Of a stretch of DNA of 64,000 nt, positions 27,728 through 37,365 are shown piece after piece. The stretch's first letter is position 1. The number at the start of each line of letters is the position of its first letter. The notes below the pieces were generated by a model. That model made no database searches, was not told where the DNA came from, and was given only the letters and a program-made list of their open reading frames with translations. This DNA is from Sphingopyxis sp. USTB-05 (lineage in GTDB: Bacteria; Pseudomonadota; Alphaproteobacteria; Sphingomonadales; Sphingomonadaceae): NCBI RefSeq assembly GCF_023822045.1, contig NZ_CP084712.1, forward strand, positions 3,534,001 through 3,598,000, read 5' to 3'. A program made the translations under genes and the position numbers.

Positions 27728-27858
27728 TCAGATAACGTCCTCCGGCGGGGTGTCCGGTCAGGCCGCATGCATGGCTGCGCCCGACCTTGCTTCGCGGGCG
27801 TGGAATCCTGTGCGTTCGCGTCTGCCCGGCGCCTTGCTCCTTGCAAGGTGCTTGAAGA

Positions 27859-30162
27859 ATGACTGTCAGCGTCGCCACTCTCGGCTTCCCCCGCATCGGC
27901 CTCCGCCGTGAACTCAAATTCGCGCTCGAAAGCTATTGGGCCGGGAAATCCTCCCTCACCGACCTGCAAACCGCCGCCGCGGGGCTGCGCGCGCTCCACT
28001 GGACGCGGCAAAAAGCGCTCGGCGCCGACATCCTGCCCTCGAACGACTTCTCGCTCTATGACCATGTGCTCGATACCTCGGCGCTCGTGGGTGCTATCCC
28101 TCCGCGCTACGACTGGGCAGCCGACACCGTCGACCCTGACCTCTATTTCGCGATGGCGCGCGGCGCGCAGAACGCCTGCTGCGGCGGCGATACGACCGCG
28201 ATGGAAATGACCAAATGGTTCGACACCAACTATCATTTCCTCGTCCCCGAACTCACCGCCGGCCAGACCTTCCGCATCGCCTCGACCAAGATCTTTGACG
28301 AGTTTGCGGAAGCCAAGGCGCTCGGCCATGCGACGCGCCCCGTCCTGCTCGGCCCCGTCAGCTATCTGATGCTCGCCAAGGGCAAGGCGGTCGAGCCGCT
28401 CGCCCTGCTGCCCCAGCTCCTCGACACCTATGCAGAGATTCTCGCTCGCCTCGCCGCGCTTGGTGCCGACTGGGTCCAGATCGATGAGCCCTGCCTCGTC
28501 CTCGACCTGACGGGCGACCAGCGCACCGCCTTCGAGCGCGCCTACGCCCGGCTCGCGACGCGCGGGCCCAAGCTGATGCTCACCACTTACTTCGGCGGCC
28601 TCGGCGACAATCTCGATCTCGTCGCGGACCTTCCCGTCCACGGCCTGCACCTCGATCTCGTCCGCGCGCCGGATCAGCTCGCCCCCGCGCTGGCGAAGCT
28701 CCAGCCGCATGTCCTCCTCTCGCTCGGCGTCATCGACGGCCGCAACATCTGGCGCGCCAACCTCCCCGACCTCTATTGGCGCCTCAAGGAACTTGCGGCC
28801 AGGCGCGACGTCATCCTCGCGCCCTCATGCTCGCTCCTCCACGTCCCCGTCGACCTCGCGCTCGAAACCGGCCTCGATCCCGAAATCGCCCAGTGGCTGG
28901 CGTTCGCCGCGCAGAAGGTGGAGGAACTCGCCGCGCTGGCCAAGGCGCTGAACGAAGGCGAGGACGCAAGCTTCGCCGCCTTCTCCGCCTCGCGCATCGC
29001 CGCGGTCGCACGCCGGACCTCGCCCAAGATCCACGACGCGCAGGTGGCGCAGCGCCTCGCCGCCCTCGACGCCGGCGCCACCCACCGGACCTCCCCCTTC
29101 GCCGTCCGCCGCGAAGCGCAGCAGGTCCGGCTGAACCTCCCCGCCTACCCCACCACGACGATCGGCAGCTTCCCGCAGACCGCAGAGGTCCGCAAGGCGC
29201 GCGCCGCGCACGTCAAGGGCGATATCGACGACGCCGCTTACGCCCAATATCTCCGCGTCGAAACGCGCGCCGCGGTGAAATGGCAGGAGGAGGTCGGCCT
29301 CGACGTCCTCGTCCACGGCGAGTTCGAGCGTAACGACATGGTGCAATATTTCGGCGAGCAGCTCGCGGGCTTCGCCTTCACCCGCGCCGGCTGGGTGCAA
29401 AGCTATGGCTCGCGCTGCGTCCGCCCACCGATCCTCTATGGCGACGTCTCGCGCCCGCGGGCGATGACCGTCGACTGGTGGCGCTTTGCGCAGGACCAGA
29501 CCGACTTGCCGATGAAGGGCATGCTCACAGGCCCCGTCACCATCCTGAACTGGTCCTTCGTCCGCGACGATCAGCCGCGCGCGACAAGCTGCCGCCAGAT
29601 CGCGCTCGCGATCCGCGACGAGGTACAGGACCTCGAGGCTGCCGGCGCCGCGATCATCCAGATCGACGAGGCGGCGCTGCGCGAAGGCCTCCCCCTCCGT
29701 CGCAGCGAATGGCAGCATTACCTCGACTGGGCGGTCGAAAGCTTCCGCATCGCATCGTCCGGCGTGCGCGACGACACGCAGATTCACACGCATATGTGCT
29801 ATTCGGAGTTCAACGACATCATCCGCGCGATCGGCGCGATGGACGCCGACGTCATCTCGATCGAGACCGCACGCTCACAGATGGAGTTGCTCGACGCCTT
29901 CGCCTCCTACGCCTATCCCAACGAGGTCGGCCCCGGCGTCTATGACATCCACAGCCCCCGCATCCCGGCGGAGCGCGAGATGACCGATCTGCTCACGCTC
30001 GCCGCCAAGCACGTCCCGCCCGCGCAGATTTGGGTGAACCCCGACTGCGGGCTCAAGACGCGCAAGTGGGACGAGGTGCGCCCCGCGCTGGTCGCGATGG
30101 TCGCCGCGGCCAAATCGATGCGCGCCCGCGCGCTGGTGAAGGAGGCCTATCTTGCCAAGTGA
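27859..30162 (+). CDS. metE: Cobalamin-independent methionine synthase
   Basis: 767 residues, the usual MetE length. N-terminal barrel (FPRIGLRRELKFALESYW at start; KWFDTNYHFLVPEL) and C-terminal barrel (PTTTIGSFPQT, VHGEFERNDMVQYFGE, IQIDEAALREGLPL). Zinc ligands of the homocysteine site are visible as HTHMCYSEF (His and Cys), and NPDCGLKTRKW (second Cys). Transfers the methyl group of methyltetrahydrofolate to homocysteine in the cytoplasm. Controlled by the upstream palindrome and B12 riboswitch. Its 3' end overlaps the next gene by 11 bases. Confidence 0.97.
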   Translation: MTVSVATLGFPRIGLRRELKFALESYWAGKSSLTDLQTAAAGLRALHWTRQKALGADILPSNDFSLYDHVLDTSALVGAIPPRYDWAADTVDPDLYFAMARGAQNACCGGDTTAMEMTKWFDTNYHFLVPELTAGQTFRIASTKIFDEFAEAKALGHATRPVLLGPVSYLMLAKGKAVEPLALLPQLLDTYAEILARLAALGADWVQIDEPCLVLDLTGDQRTAFERAYARLATRGPKLMLTTYFGGLGDNLDLVADLPVHGLHLDLVRAPDQLAPALAKLQPHVLLSLGVIDGRNIWRANLPDLYWRLKELAARRDVILAPSCSLLHVPVDLALETGLDPEIAQWLAFAAQKVEELAALAKALNEGEDASFAAFSASRIAAVARRTSPKIHDAQVAQRLAALDAGATHRTSPFAVRREAQQVRLNLPAYPTTTIGSFPQTAEVRKARAAHVKGDIDDAAYAQYLRVETRAAVKWQEEVGLDVLVHGEFERNDMVQYFGEQLAGFAFTRAGWVQSYGSRCVRPPILYGDVSRPRAMTVDWWRFAQDQTDLPMKGMLTGPVTILNWSFVRDDQPRATSCRQIALAIRDEVQDLEAAGAAIIQIDEAALREGLPLRRSEWQHYLDWAVESFRIASSGVRDDTQIHTHMCYSEFNDIIRAIGAMDADVISIETARSQMELLDAFASYAYPNEVGPGVYDIHSPRIPAEREMTDLLTLAAKHVPPAQIWVNPDCGLKTRKWDEVRPALVAMVAAAKSMRARALVKEAYLAK

Positions 30163-30556
30163 TGCCGCGCATCAGGCCATGCCAGCGGGCCAGCCCGCCG
30201 TCCGCGTCACTGCCATGCCCGCCAACGCCAATGTCTATGGCGACATTTTCGGTGGCTGGCTGATGGCCCAGATGGACCTTGCCGCCTCGTCGGTCGCGTC
30301 GCTCCACGCGCGCGGCCGCGCGGTGACGATCTCGGTGGAGGGCATGTCCTTCCACCGTCCCGTCTTCGTTGGGGACGAGGTTTCGGTCTTTGGCCGCCTT
30401 GTAAAAGTCGGCCGCACCTCGATGCATGTCGAGGTCGAAGCCTGGGCTCGCGACCGCCATGCCGAGGAGGCGCACAAGGTCACGCAAGCGGTCTTCATCT
30501 TCGTCGCGGTCGGCCCGGACCGCCGACCAAGGGCGGTGCGGGCGCTATCCGGCTAA
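30152..30556 (+). CDS. Acyl-CoA thioesterase, hotdog fold (YciA-like)
   Basis: 134 residues. The TTG at 30152 is preferred because GGAGG sits eight bases upstream in the metE coding end; an ATG at 30179 would remove nine residues. Hotdog motif NVYGDIFGGWLMAQMDLAAS (about 27-46) with the conserved Asp/Gly pattern, then VTISVEGMSFHRPVFVGDEVS. Cleaves acyl-CoA to free acid and CoA. Overlaps metE, so translation is probably coupled, although no metabolic link is evident. Confidence 0.82.
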   Translation: MPSDAAHQAMPAGQPAVRVTAMPANANVYGDIFGGWLMAQMDLAASSVASLHARGRAVTISVEGMSFHRPVFVGDEVSVFGRLVKVGRTSMHVEVEAWARDRHAEEAHKVTQAVFIFVAVGPDRRPRAVRALSG

Positions 30557-30566
30557 GCCCCCCTTC

Positions 30567-30599
30567 CTCGTCACCCCGGGCTTGATCCGGGGTGACGAG
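30567..30599. repeat. Family A short form, copy A5 (perfect hairpin)
   Basis: Perfect 13-bp stem CTCGTCACCCCGG / CCGGGGTGACGAG with a 7-base loop, made only of the outer ends of family A. It lies 10 bases after the thioesterase stop and may act as a transcript end or stabiliser, although no T-run follows. 30600-30798 has no gene I can support and should hold the aconitase promoter. Confidence 0.7.
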
Positions 30600-30798
30600 C
30601 GTAGAAACGCGGCGGTTTTCCTTTGCGTCTTCGCGCCTTCGCGTGAGCCAAATCTTCCCCCCACCCCCTTGCATTTCCCCACCCTCGGCGTAAGGCGGCG
30701 CGGACATAAACCTGCGCGTGCGACTCCGCTTAGCTCCGCTCTCCCGAACGGGCATCGGCCGTCATTCCCCGCCGCGCCAACATGGGGACTGCAATCCT

Positions 30799-33471
30799 AT
30801 GACCACCACCGGCCACGACACGCTGGGAACCCGTTCGACGCTCGACGTCGGCGGAAAAAGCTATGCTTATTATTCGCTCGACAAGGCTGCGGCCAAGCTC
30901 GGCGACGTTTCGCGCCTGCCCTTCTCGATGAAGGTACTGCTCGAAAACCTCCTCCGCTTCGAGGATGGCGGGTTCACCGTGTCAAAGGATGACGTGCAGG
31001 CGCTGGTCGACTGGCAAAAGGACCCGCATTCGAACCGCGAGATCCAGTATCGCCCCGCGCGCGTGCTGCTTCAGGATTTCACCGGCGTTCCCTGCGTCGT
31101 CGATCTTGCCGCGATGCGCGATGCGATCGCAAAGCTTGGCGGCGACACGACCAAGATCAACCCGCTCGTCCCCGTCCACCTTGTCATCGACCACTCGGTC
31201 ATGGTCGACGAATTCGGTCATCCCAAGGCGTTCGAACAGAATGTCGAGATCGAATATTATCGCAACGGTGAACGCTATGACTTCCTGAAATGGGGCTCGA
31301 AGTCGCTCGACAATTTCAAGGCGGTGCCCCCGGGCACTGGCATTTGCCACCAGGTCAATCTGGAGCATATCGCGCAGGCGGTGTGGTCGAGCCAGGACGC
31401 CGACGGCACGACGGTCGCTTATCCCGACACCTGCGTCGGCACCGACAGCCATACGACGATGATCAACGGCCTCGGCGTGCTCGGCTGGGGCGTCGGCGGG
31501 ATCGAGGCTGAGGCCGCGATGCTTGGCCAGCCCGTGTCGATGCTCATCCCCGAAGTCGTCGGCTTCAAATTCACCGGCAAGCTCAAGGAAGGCGTCACCG
31601 CGACCGACCTCGTGCTCACTGCGACGCAGATGCTGCGGGCCAAGGGCGTCGTCGGCCGTTTCGTCGAATATTTCGGCCCCGGCCTCGCGTCGCTGTCGCT
31701 CGCCGACCGCGCGACGCTCGCTAATATGGCGCCCGAATATGGCGCGACGTGCGGCTTCTTCGGCGTCGACGACAAGACGCTCGACTATATGCGCCTGACC
31801 GGCCGCAGCGACGAGAATATCGCGCTGGTCGAAGCCTATGCCAAGGCACAGGGCCTGTGGATCGTCGAGGGTGCCGCGGACCCCGTGTTCACCGACACGC
31901 TCGAACTCGACCTTGCCACCGTCGTGCCGTCGCTTGCCGGTCCGAAGCGTCCGCAGGACCGCGTTTCGCTTCCCGACGTCGACGATGTGTTCAACGCCGA
32001 CATGGCGAACACCTATAAAAAGGCGCAGACGCGCGTTCCGGTCGAGGGCAAGGATTTCGACATTGGCGACGGCGACGTCACCATCGCCGCGATCACGAGT
32101 TGCACCAACACCTCGAACCCCGGCGTGCTGGTCGCCGCGGGTCTGGTCGCGAAGAAAGCCGACGCGCTTGGGCTGAAGCCCAAGCCGTGGGTCAAAACCT
32201 CGCTCGCCCCGGGGTCGCAGGTCGTCACCGACTATCTGGTCAAGGCCGGGCTGCAGAAGCATCTCGACAATATCGGCTTCAACCTCGTCGGCTATGGCTG
32301 CACGACATGCATCGGCAACTCGGGGCCGCTGGCTGAACCGATTTCAAAGGCGATCAACGAAAATGGCCTCGTCGCCGCGGCGGTGATTTCGGGCAACCGC
32401 AACTTCGAAGGCCGCGTGTCGCCCGACGTTCGCGCGAACTTCCTCGCCTCGCCGCCGCTCGTCGTCGCTTACGCGCTCAAGGGCACGGTGATCGAGGATT
32501 TCACCACCACCCCGATCGGGCAGGACCAGTCGGGTAACGACGTATTCCTCGCCGACATCTGGCCGACCAATCTGGAAGTTGCCGAGGCGGTGGCGGGCGC
32601 GGTCGACCGCGACATGTTCGAGGCGCGCTATGCCCATGTCTACAAGGGCGACGAGCATTGGCAGAAGATCGAGGTCGAGGGTTCGGACACATATCAGTGG
32701 CGCGCGGGCTCGACCTATGTCGCCAACCCGCCGTATTTCGAGGGCATGACGATGACCCCGGCGCCGGTGTCGGATATCGTGAACGCCAAGCCGCTTGCGA
32801 TCCTCGGCGACAGCATCACGACCGACCACATCAGCCCTGCCGGCAGCATCAAGGCGGACTCGCCGGCCGGAAAATGGCTTATGGAACATCAGGTTAGCAA
32901 GGCCGACTTCAACAGCTACGGCGCCCGCCGCGGCCACCACGACGTTATGATGCGCGGCACCTTCGCCAACATCCGCATCAAAAACGAAATGGTCCCCGGC
33001 ATCGAGGGCGGCATGTCGCGCTACGGTTCGGAGGTCATGCCGATCTACGACGCCGCGATGCGTCACAAGGCCGACGGCACCCCGCTCGTCGTTATCGCGG
33101 GCAAGGAATATGGCACCGGCTCGTCGCGCGACTGGGCGGCAAAGGGCACCAACCTGCTCGGCGTCCGCACCGTGATCGTCGAAAGCTTCGAGCGTATCCA
33201 CCGTTCGAACCTCGTCGGCATGGGCGTGCTGCCGCTGCAGTTCCTCGAAGGCCAGAGCCGCGAGACGCTGGGCCTGACCGGCGACGACCAGTTCACCATC
33301 ACCGGCGTCGCGGACCTGAAGCCGCGCCAGACGGTCACGGTGAACGTCACCCGCCCCGATGGGTCGACGTTCAGCTTCGATACGCTCTGCCGCATCGATA
33401 CGGCGAATGAGGTCGAATATTATATGAACGGCGGCATCCTGCACTATGTGCTGCGCAAGCTCGCGGCCTGA
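30799..33471 (+). CDS. acnA: Aconitate hydratase A
   Basis: 890 residues, start at the ATG beginning [16 protein letters not shown]1/AcnA-type aconitase with the three 4Fe-4S cysteines in [13 protein letters not shown] (about 433) and [13 protein letters not shown] (about 500), the substrate loop [22 protein letters not shown] (long motif, around 212-230), and the C-terminal swivel domain with [16 protein letters not shown]. Interconverts citrate and isocitrate in the TCA cycle. Followed closely by a small membrane protein. Confidence 0.96.
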   Translation: MTTTGHDTLGTRSTLDVGGKSYAYYSLDKAAAKLGDVSRLPFSMKVLLENLLRFEDGGFTVSKDDVQALVDWQKDPHSNREIQYRPARVLLQDFTGVPCVVDLAAMRDAIAKLGGDTTKINPLVPVHLVIDHSVMVDEFGHPKAFEQNVEIEYYRNGERYDFLKWGSKSLDNFKAVPPGTGICHQVNLEHIAQAVWSSQDADGTTVAYPDTCVGTDSHTTMINGLGVLGWGVGGIEAEAAMLGQPVSMLIPEVVGFKFTGKLKEGVTATDLVLTATQMLRAKGVVGRFVEYFGPGLASLSLADRATLANMAPEYGATCGFFGVDDKTLDYMRLTGRSDENIALVEAYAKAQGLWIVEGAADPVFTDTLELDLATVVPSLAGPKRPQDRVSLPDVDDVFNADMANTYKKAQTRVPVEGKDFDIGDGDVTIAAITSCTNTSNPGVLVAAGLVAKKADALGLKPKPWVKTSLAPGSQVVTDYLVKAGLQKHLDNIGFNLVGYGCTTCIGNSGPLAEPISKAINENGLVAAAVISGNRNFEGRVSPDVRANFLASPPLVVAYALKGTVIEDFTTTPIGQDQSGNDVFLADIWPTNLEVAEAVAGAVDRDMFEARYAHVYKGDEHWQKIEVEGSDTYQWRAGSTYVANPPYFEGMTMTPAPVSDIVNAKPLAILGDSITTDHISPAGSIKADSPAGKWLMEHQVSKADFNSYGARRGHHDVMMRGTFANIRIKNEMVPGIEGGMSRYGSEVMPIYDAAMRHKADGTPLVVIAGKEYGTGSSRDWAAKGTNLLGVRTVIVESFERIHRSNLVGMGVLPLQFLEGQSRETLGLTGDDQFTITGVADLKPRQTVTVNVTRPDGSTFSFDTLCRIDTANEVEYYMNGGILHYVLRKLAA

Positions 33472-33486
33472 TGATACACGGGGGCG

Positions 33487-33801
33487 ATGAGCGGACTTCT
33501 TCTCTTCGCCCTCGGCTTTCTCTGCGGCGCCGGCCTCGTACTGGCGCTGCGGCGTGACAGCGGCGCGCGCGACCTGACGGGTCCGCCGCCGCGGGCGCCC
33601 TCCCCGCCCCGCAGCGTGCAAATCGACGCGGCACCGGTGACCGTACAGGTCCATACCGAAGTCCATAGCGACGACCAGATTCTCGAAATGATCCGCCGCG
33701 GCCGCAAGATCGAAGCGATCAAGCGGATGCGCGACCTGACGGGAATGCGGCTTTCCGAAGCCAAGGATGCCGTCGAGGCTATCGAACGGACATTGCGCTA
33801 A
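33487..33801 (+). CDS. Membrane-anchored ribosomal L7/L12 C-terminal-like domain protein
   Basis: 104 residues. One N-terminal membrane helix (LLLFALGFLCGAGLVLAL), a Pro-rich spacer (about 30-45), then a domain resembling the L7/L12 C-terminal fold: KIEAIKRMRDLTGMRLSEAKDAVEAIE. On ribosomes this fold recruits translation GTPases; here it would be tethered to the membrane. Role unknown. Sixteen bases after acnA on the same strand, so possibly co-transcribed. Confidence 0.75.
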   Translation: MSGLLLFALGFLCGAGLVLALRRDSGARDLTGPPPRAPSPPRSVQIDAAPVTVQVHTEVHSDDQILEMIRRGRKIEAIKRMRDLTGMRLSEAKDAVEAIERTLR

Positions 33802-33830
33802 GCGCGCTCTTACTGACAAAGGAAAACGCG

Positions 33831-34106
33831 ATGGGTCCGCTCGAAATCCTGATCGAGGTCATCGGCTGGACCGCTGCCGTAATCATCCTCGCTGCCTATG
33901 TCCTGCTGTCGATCGGCAGGCTCGATGGCCGCAGCTATCTCTATCAGTGGATGAACGTGGTGGGCGCGGGCGGATTCATCATCAATTCGGGGTATAACGG
34001 CGCGATCCCGTCGGCCGTCCTCAACGTCATCTGGGCCGGCATGGGGATATTCACCTTATGGGCCGTGTGGCGCGGCCGGCGGGCGGCGCGCGCCATCACT
34101 CCCTAG
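33831..34106 (+). CDS. Small membrane protein, CBU_0592-like family
   Basis: 91 residues with about three membrane helices (IGWTAAVIILAAYVLLS, LYQWMNVVGAGGFIINSG, SAVLNVIWAGMGIFTLWAVW). The pattern Y-Q-x-MN-x-x-G-A resembles the CBU_0592-type family of uncharacterised small membrane proteins. AAAGGA-type ribosome site. Its stop overlaps the end of the convergent amidohydrolase gene by four bases. Confidence 0.75.
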   Translation: MGPLEILIEVIGWTAAVIILAAYVLLSIGRLDGRSYLYQWMNVVGAGGFIINSGYNGAIPSAVLNVIWAGMGIFTLWAVWRGRRAARAITP

Positions 34107-35557
34107 GGCTTGGCCGCCGCGTTCCACGCCGCGACCTTCGCACGCGTGTCGGACAGCATCTTGTCGATCGCTCGACGGTCCTGAACGACCCCGCGCATCA
34201 CCACCGCATCGATCGCGCGCGTTGCTGCAATATCCTCAAGCGGATTCGCGCGAAGCAGGACCAGATCGGCCGCCATACCGGGTTTCACCGCGCCATAGCG
34301 ATCAAGCTGACCGAACCACGCGGGTCCCGCGCGCGTTGCCGAGACCAGCGCCTGCGCGGGGGTCAACCCCTTTTTCTGGAACAGTTCGACCTCGTCATGC
34401 AGGCCAAAGCCCGGGTAATTGAAGCTGTTGAGGAAACCCGCGTCGGTCCCGGCGATGATCGGCACGCCGGCTTTGGCGAGCATCGGCAGGATCGTCGCTA
34501 CGTCCTCGATCTGCTTGTGCCGCGCCGCGATCGCCGCGGCGTCGGCCTTTGCCGCGCGCTCGATCCGCCAGTCATAGGTCTTGCGCAGCTTCGGCCCGAT
34601 ATAGGCGAGGCCCGCATCCTTCGAATGATCTTCGCGATCGAGATTGGCGATGATGCGGCTGCCGTTGAGCGTCGGCGTCACAAAAACGCCCTTCGCGGCG
34701 AAATGGCGATAGGCCGCCATCGCGGTTTCGCGATCGAACCCCGCATCGAGCCGACGGTTCGCCTCGGCGCGGTCGATGCGCTTCGCGGCGAAATCGGCGG
34801 CAATCGCGGCTTCGTCCTTCGCGCCCGCATTATAGGCATAGTCGAGATGTTCGATCGAGCTGATCCCGGCATCGACCGCCTGCTCCGTAGTCAGCGCCAT
34901 CGGGATATGGCCCGAAGTCCTGAGCCCGAGCGCCTTCGCCCGCCCCAGCGCATAGAGAAACAACTCGGGTTTCAGCGTGCTGTCGGTGATCTTGACGAAA
35001 TCGACCTTGTCGCGCGTTTTCAGACGCTCGAGCGCTGCATCGACATCGGCCTCGCTTCCGACTTCGATCGTTCCTTTCCATATCGGTGCGATCCCCTCGA
35101 TCTTCGCGCCCGAGGTCAAGAGCCGCGGACCGAAAAGGCTACCGCTCGCAATTTCGCTGCGCCATGCAAGCACCTGTTCGGGCAAATCCCCCGAACAGTC
35201 GCGGATCGTCGTGATTCCGTTCGCGACATAGAGCGGCAGCAGCGCCTTATTCTCTTCGATCAGTTCGGGGCCGCCGCCGAAATGCACATGCATGTCCCAC
35301 AATCCCGGGATCAGGTAGCGCCCCTTGCCTTCGACCGTGCGCCCGGCGCGCCATCCTTTGGCGATCGCGGCGTCGTCGCCCACCGCGACAATATCGTTAC
35401 CCTTCAGTACCACCGCTTGCCCAGCCACGGGCTTCGCCGCTTCGACGTCGATGATCGTGACGTGGCGGATGATGACATCGCCCTGCGTCGGGGCGGCAAA
35501 GGCGGGGGACGTCAAGGCAAGCAACGACGACGCAAGGGCAGTGACTAATTGTTTCAT
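34103..35557 (-). CDS. Exported amidohydrolase family protein
   Basis: 484 residues with a signal peptide (ALASSLLALTSPAFA, cut near residue 22). Amidohydrolase-fold features: WDMHVHFGG (metal-binding HxH, about 90), GHIPMAL and EHLDYAY (further His ligands), and IAGTDAGFLNS (Asp ligand, about 385), plus C-terminal AVKPGMAADLVLLRANPLEDI, which closes the small beta-sandwich domain. Likely a periplasmic imidazolonepropionase-like or prolidase-like hydrolase; substrate unknown. Confidence 0.85.
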   Translation of the reverse strand: MKQLVTALASSLLALTSPAFAAPTQGDVIIRHVTIIDVEAAKPVAGQAVVLKGNDIVAVGDDAAIAKGWRAGRTVEGKGRYLIPGLWDMHVHFGGGPELIEENKALLPLYVANGITTIRDCSGDLPEQVLAWRSEIASGSLFGPRLLTSGAKIEGIAPIWKGTIEVGSEADVDAALERLKTRDKVDFVKITDSTLKPELFLYALGRAKALGLRTSGHIPMALTTEQAVDAGISSIEHLDYAYNAGAKDEAAIAADFAAKRIDRAEANRRLDAGFDRETAMAAYRHFAAKGVFVTPTLNGSRIIANLDREDHSKDAGLAYIGPKLRKTYDWRIERAAKADAAAIAARHKQIEDVATILPMLAKAGVPIIAGTDAGFLNSFNYPGFGLHDEVELFQKKGLTPAQALVSATRAGPAWFGQLDRYGAVKPGMAADLVLLRANPLEDIAATRAIDAVVMRGVVQDRRAIDKMLSDTRAKVAAWNAAAKP

Positions 35558-35621
35558 GGGCGACCTTTCCAGACTCGGGAAATGCCTTAGCCCCGTCGCG
35601 GTCGATACAACAAGGGGAGGA

Positions 35622-35697
35622 TGGTGGGCGCTGACGGGCTCGAACCGCCGACCCTCTCGGTGTAAACGAGATGCTCTACCAACTGAGCTAAGCGCCC
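35622..35697 (-). tRNA. tRNA-Val (anticodon TAC)
   Basis: Read on the minus strand: 7-bp acceptor stem GGGCGCT / AGCGCCC, D arm TAGCTCAGTTGGTAGAGCA, anticodon arm CTCGTTTACACCGAG with TAC in the loop, T arm GGCGGTTCGAGCCCGTC, discriminator A and an encoded CCA end. All cloverleaf elements are intact; no intron. Confidence 0.97.
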
Positions 35698-35770
35698 CCG
35701 AATGTCGCCATATGCGGGAGGTGCGCCCCTGCCATAAGCCGCGCCCGCTGGCAAGCGCGACCTCACGCGA

Positions 35771-36742
35771 TCAGAGCCAGCCGATCCGTTTGAAACGAAG
35801 ATAGAGCATCAGGCAGATGCCGCCCATGGTGCCAACGATCAGCGGGTAGCCGAAGGCCCATCGAAGTTCGGGCATATGATCGAAATTCATGCCATAGATG
35901 CCGGCAATCGCGGTCGGCACCGCCAGGATCGCCGCCCAAGCCGCCAGTTGGCGCGTGATCACGCCCTGACGCTGTTGTTCGAGCATGCCGTTGGTTTCGA
36001 TCACCGATGCAGCGATATCGCGCAGCCCGGCGAGCCGATATTCCGCGCGCTGCACATGGTCCCATATGTCGCGATAAAATGGGCGCACGACGGGGTCGAT
36101 ATTCGGCAGCTCATCATCGGTCGCAAGGCGCCCCGCGACCTCCTTCATCATCCCGACGAGACGCTGGAAGCGGATAATCTCGTGCCGTTGCTTGTAAAGG
36201 TGACGAATTTCGGCGGCATCGAGCGGCGTATCCATGACGCTGTCCTCGACCCCCAGCATCCGCTCCTCGATCGCATCGACCACCGGGAAATAACCGTCGA
36301 CGATGAAATCGAGCACGGCATAAAGGACGTAATCGGGTCCATGCGCGAGCTTTGCCGGCAAGCTTTCGAGTCTTGCGCGCACGTCCGTGTGCGTACGCGC
36401 CGACCCGTGGCGGACGCTAACGAAGAAATGCGGGCCGATGAAAAAAGCCGTTTCGCCGGGTTGGATCGTATCGCCATCAAGATTGGCGGTACGCGTGATC
36501 AGGAACAACTGGTCGCCATAGGCTTCGACCTTCGGCAATTGATTCGCCTTCAGCGCATCCTCGACCGCCAGCGGGTGGAGGCCGAAACGCTTTGCTATGC
36601 CCGCAAGCTCTTCCGGTGTCGGCTCGTAGAGGCCGAGCCAGAAGAAATCACCCGGATCGCAATCTTCGGGAATCGCTTCGTCCGGACCCAGTTCCCGAAC
36701 AAGCTTTCCATCATGATAAACGCGGGCGGCCATGATCGGCAT
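35771..36742 (-). CDS. corA: CorA family magnesium/cobalt transporter
   Basis: 323 residues from the ATG at 36742 (GGAG nine bases upstream). Cytoplasmic N-domain (about 1-250) with a long stalk helix, followed by two C-terminal membrane helices and the YGMNF selectivity motif (about 283-287) with the periplasmic loop DHMPELRW. Forms a pentameric channel for Mg2+ at the inner membrane. A basic tail (RFKRIGWL) ends it. Confidence 0.92.
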   Translation of the reverse strand: MPIMAARVYHDGKLVRELGPDEAIPEDCDPGDFFWLGLYEPTPEELAGIAKRFGLHPLAVEDALKANQLPKVEAYGDQLFLITRTANLDGDTIQPGETAFFIGPHFFVSVRHGSARTHTDVRARLESLPAKLAHGPDYVLYAVLDFIVDGYFPVVDAIEERMLGVEDSVMDTPLDAAEIRHLYKQRHEIIRFQRLVGMMKEVAGRLATDDELPNIDPVVRPFYRDIWDHVQRAEYRLAGLRDIAASVIETNGMLEQQRQGVITRQLAAWAAILAVPTAIAGIYGMNFDHMPELRWAFGYPLIVGTMGGICLMLYLRFKRIGWL

Positions 36743-36814
36743 AGACAGAAACTCCGTTGAATGGCGCTTACATAGTGCGGCCAATCGCGAAGGGAAATGC
36801 GCCCCGCGTCGCGG

Positions 36815-37327
36815 CTAGATATCCCGGCTGTCATACGCCCACTGCAGCAATGCCTGCCGCTGTTTCGGCCGGCAAAAGGGATCGCCCGGCTCGCAATGTT
36901 TGCGCACTTGCGCGGCGTGACGCCGGAACGCGCGCCACCGCGCAATCTGGCGGTGGTCCTCGCCCGGCATCCGTCGCCCCGAATAATAGCGGCAATACCA
37001 TTGGAACCAGCCGCGCGGGTCGTCGGGGTGGATCCACCCTTTCTGCACCCAGACTTGCAAGGGAACACTCGCCCTTATGCCGAAATAGTTGAGCGTGCAG
37101 TCGGCCCTTTCGGGCGCAAGCTTCGCGTTTTTGAACCAGCTTGCCGGAAATTCGGCGGTGCAGTCGGTCATATATTTGCCGCAGAATACCCCGAGTTCCA
37201 ACATCTCGGCAGGCGTGAGTTCGGGTTCGAAATCGGGATCGAACGCCTTTCCCATCGGGGCGGTCCGCGTATAGCGATACCCCTGCTGCATCCGGTCAGT
37301 CACGACCACTTCGACGGCATTCTTCAT
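36815..37327 (-). CDS. Conserved hypothetical protein (Trp/Tyr-rich)
   Basis: 170 residues from the ATG at 37327 (MKNAVEVV); an ATG at 37339 and TTG at 37363 are alternatives. Soluble, rich in aromatics and cysteine (GKYMTDC, ADCTLNYFG, WIHPDDPRGWFQWYCRYYSG, EPGDPFC). I recall similar uncharacterised proteins in bacteria and plants, with the DPRGWFQWYCRYY block best conserved, but no function. The four cysteines could bind metal. Between corA and the winged-helix gene on one strand. Confidence 0.75.
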   Translation of the reverse strand: MKNAVEVVVTDRMQQGYRYTRTAPMGKAFDPDFEPELTPAEMLELGVFCGKYMTDCTAEFPASWFKNAKLAPERADCTLNYFGIRASVPLQVWVQKGWIHPDDPRGWFQWYCRYYSGRRMPGEDHRQIARWRAFRRHAAQVRKHCEPGDPFCRPKQRQALLQWAYDSRDI

Positions 37328-37365
37328 GACCGGAATCATGCCGCGCCAATCGGTATGAACCAAGC

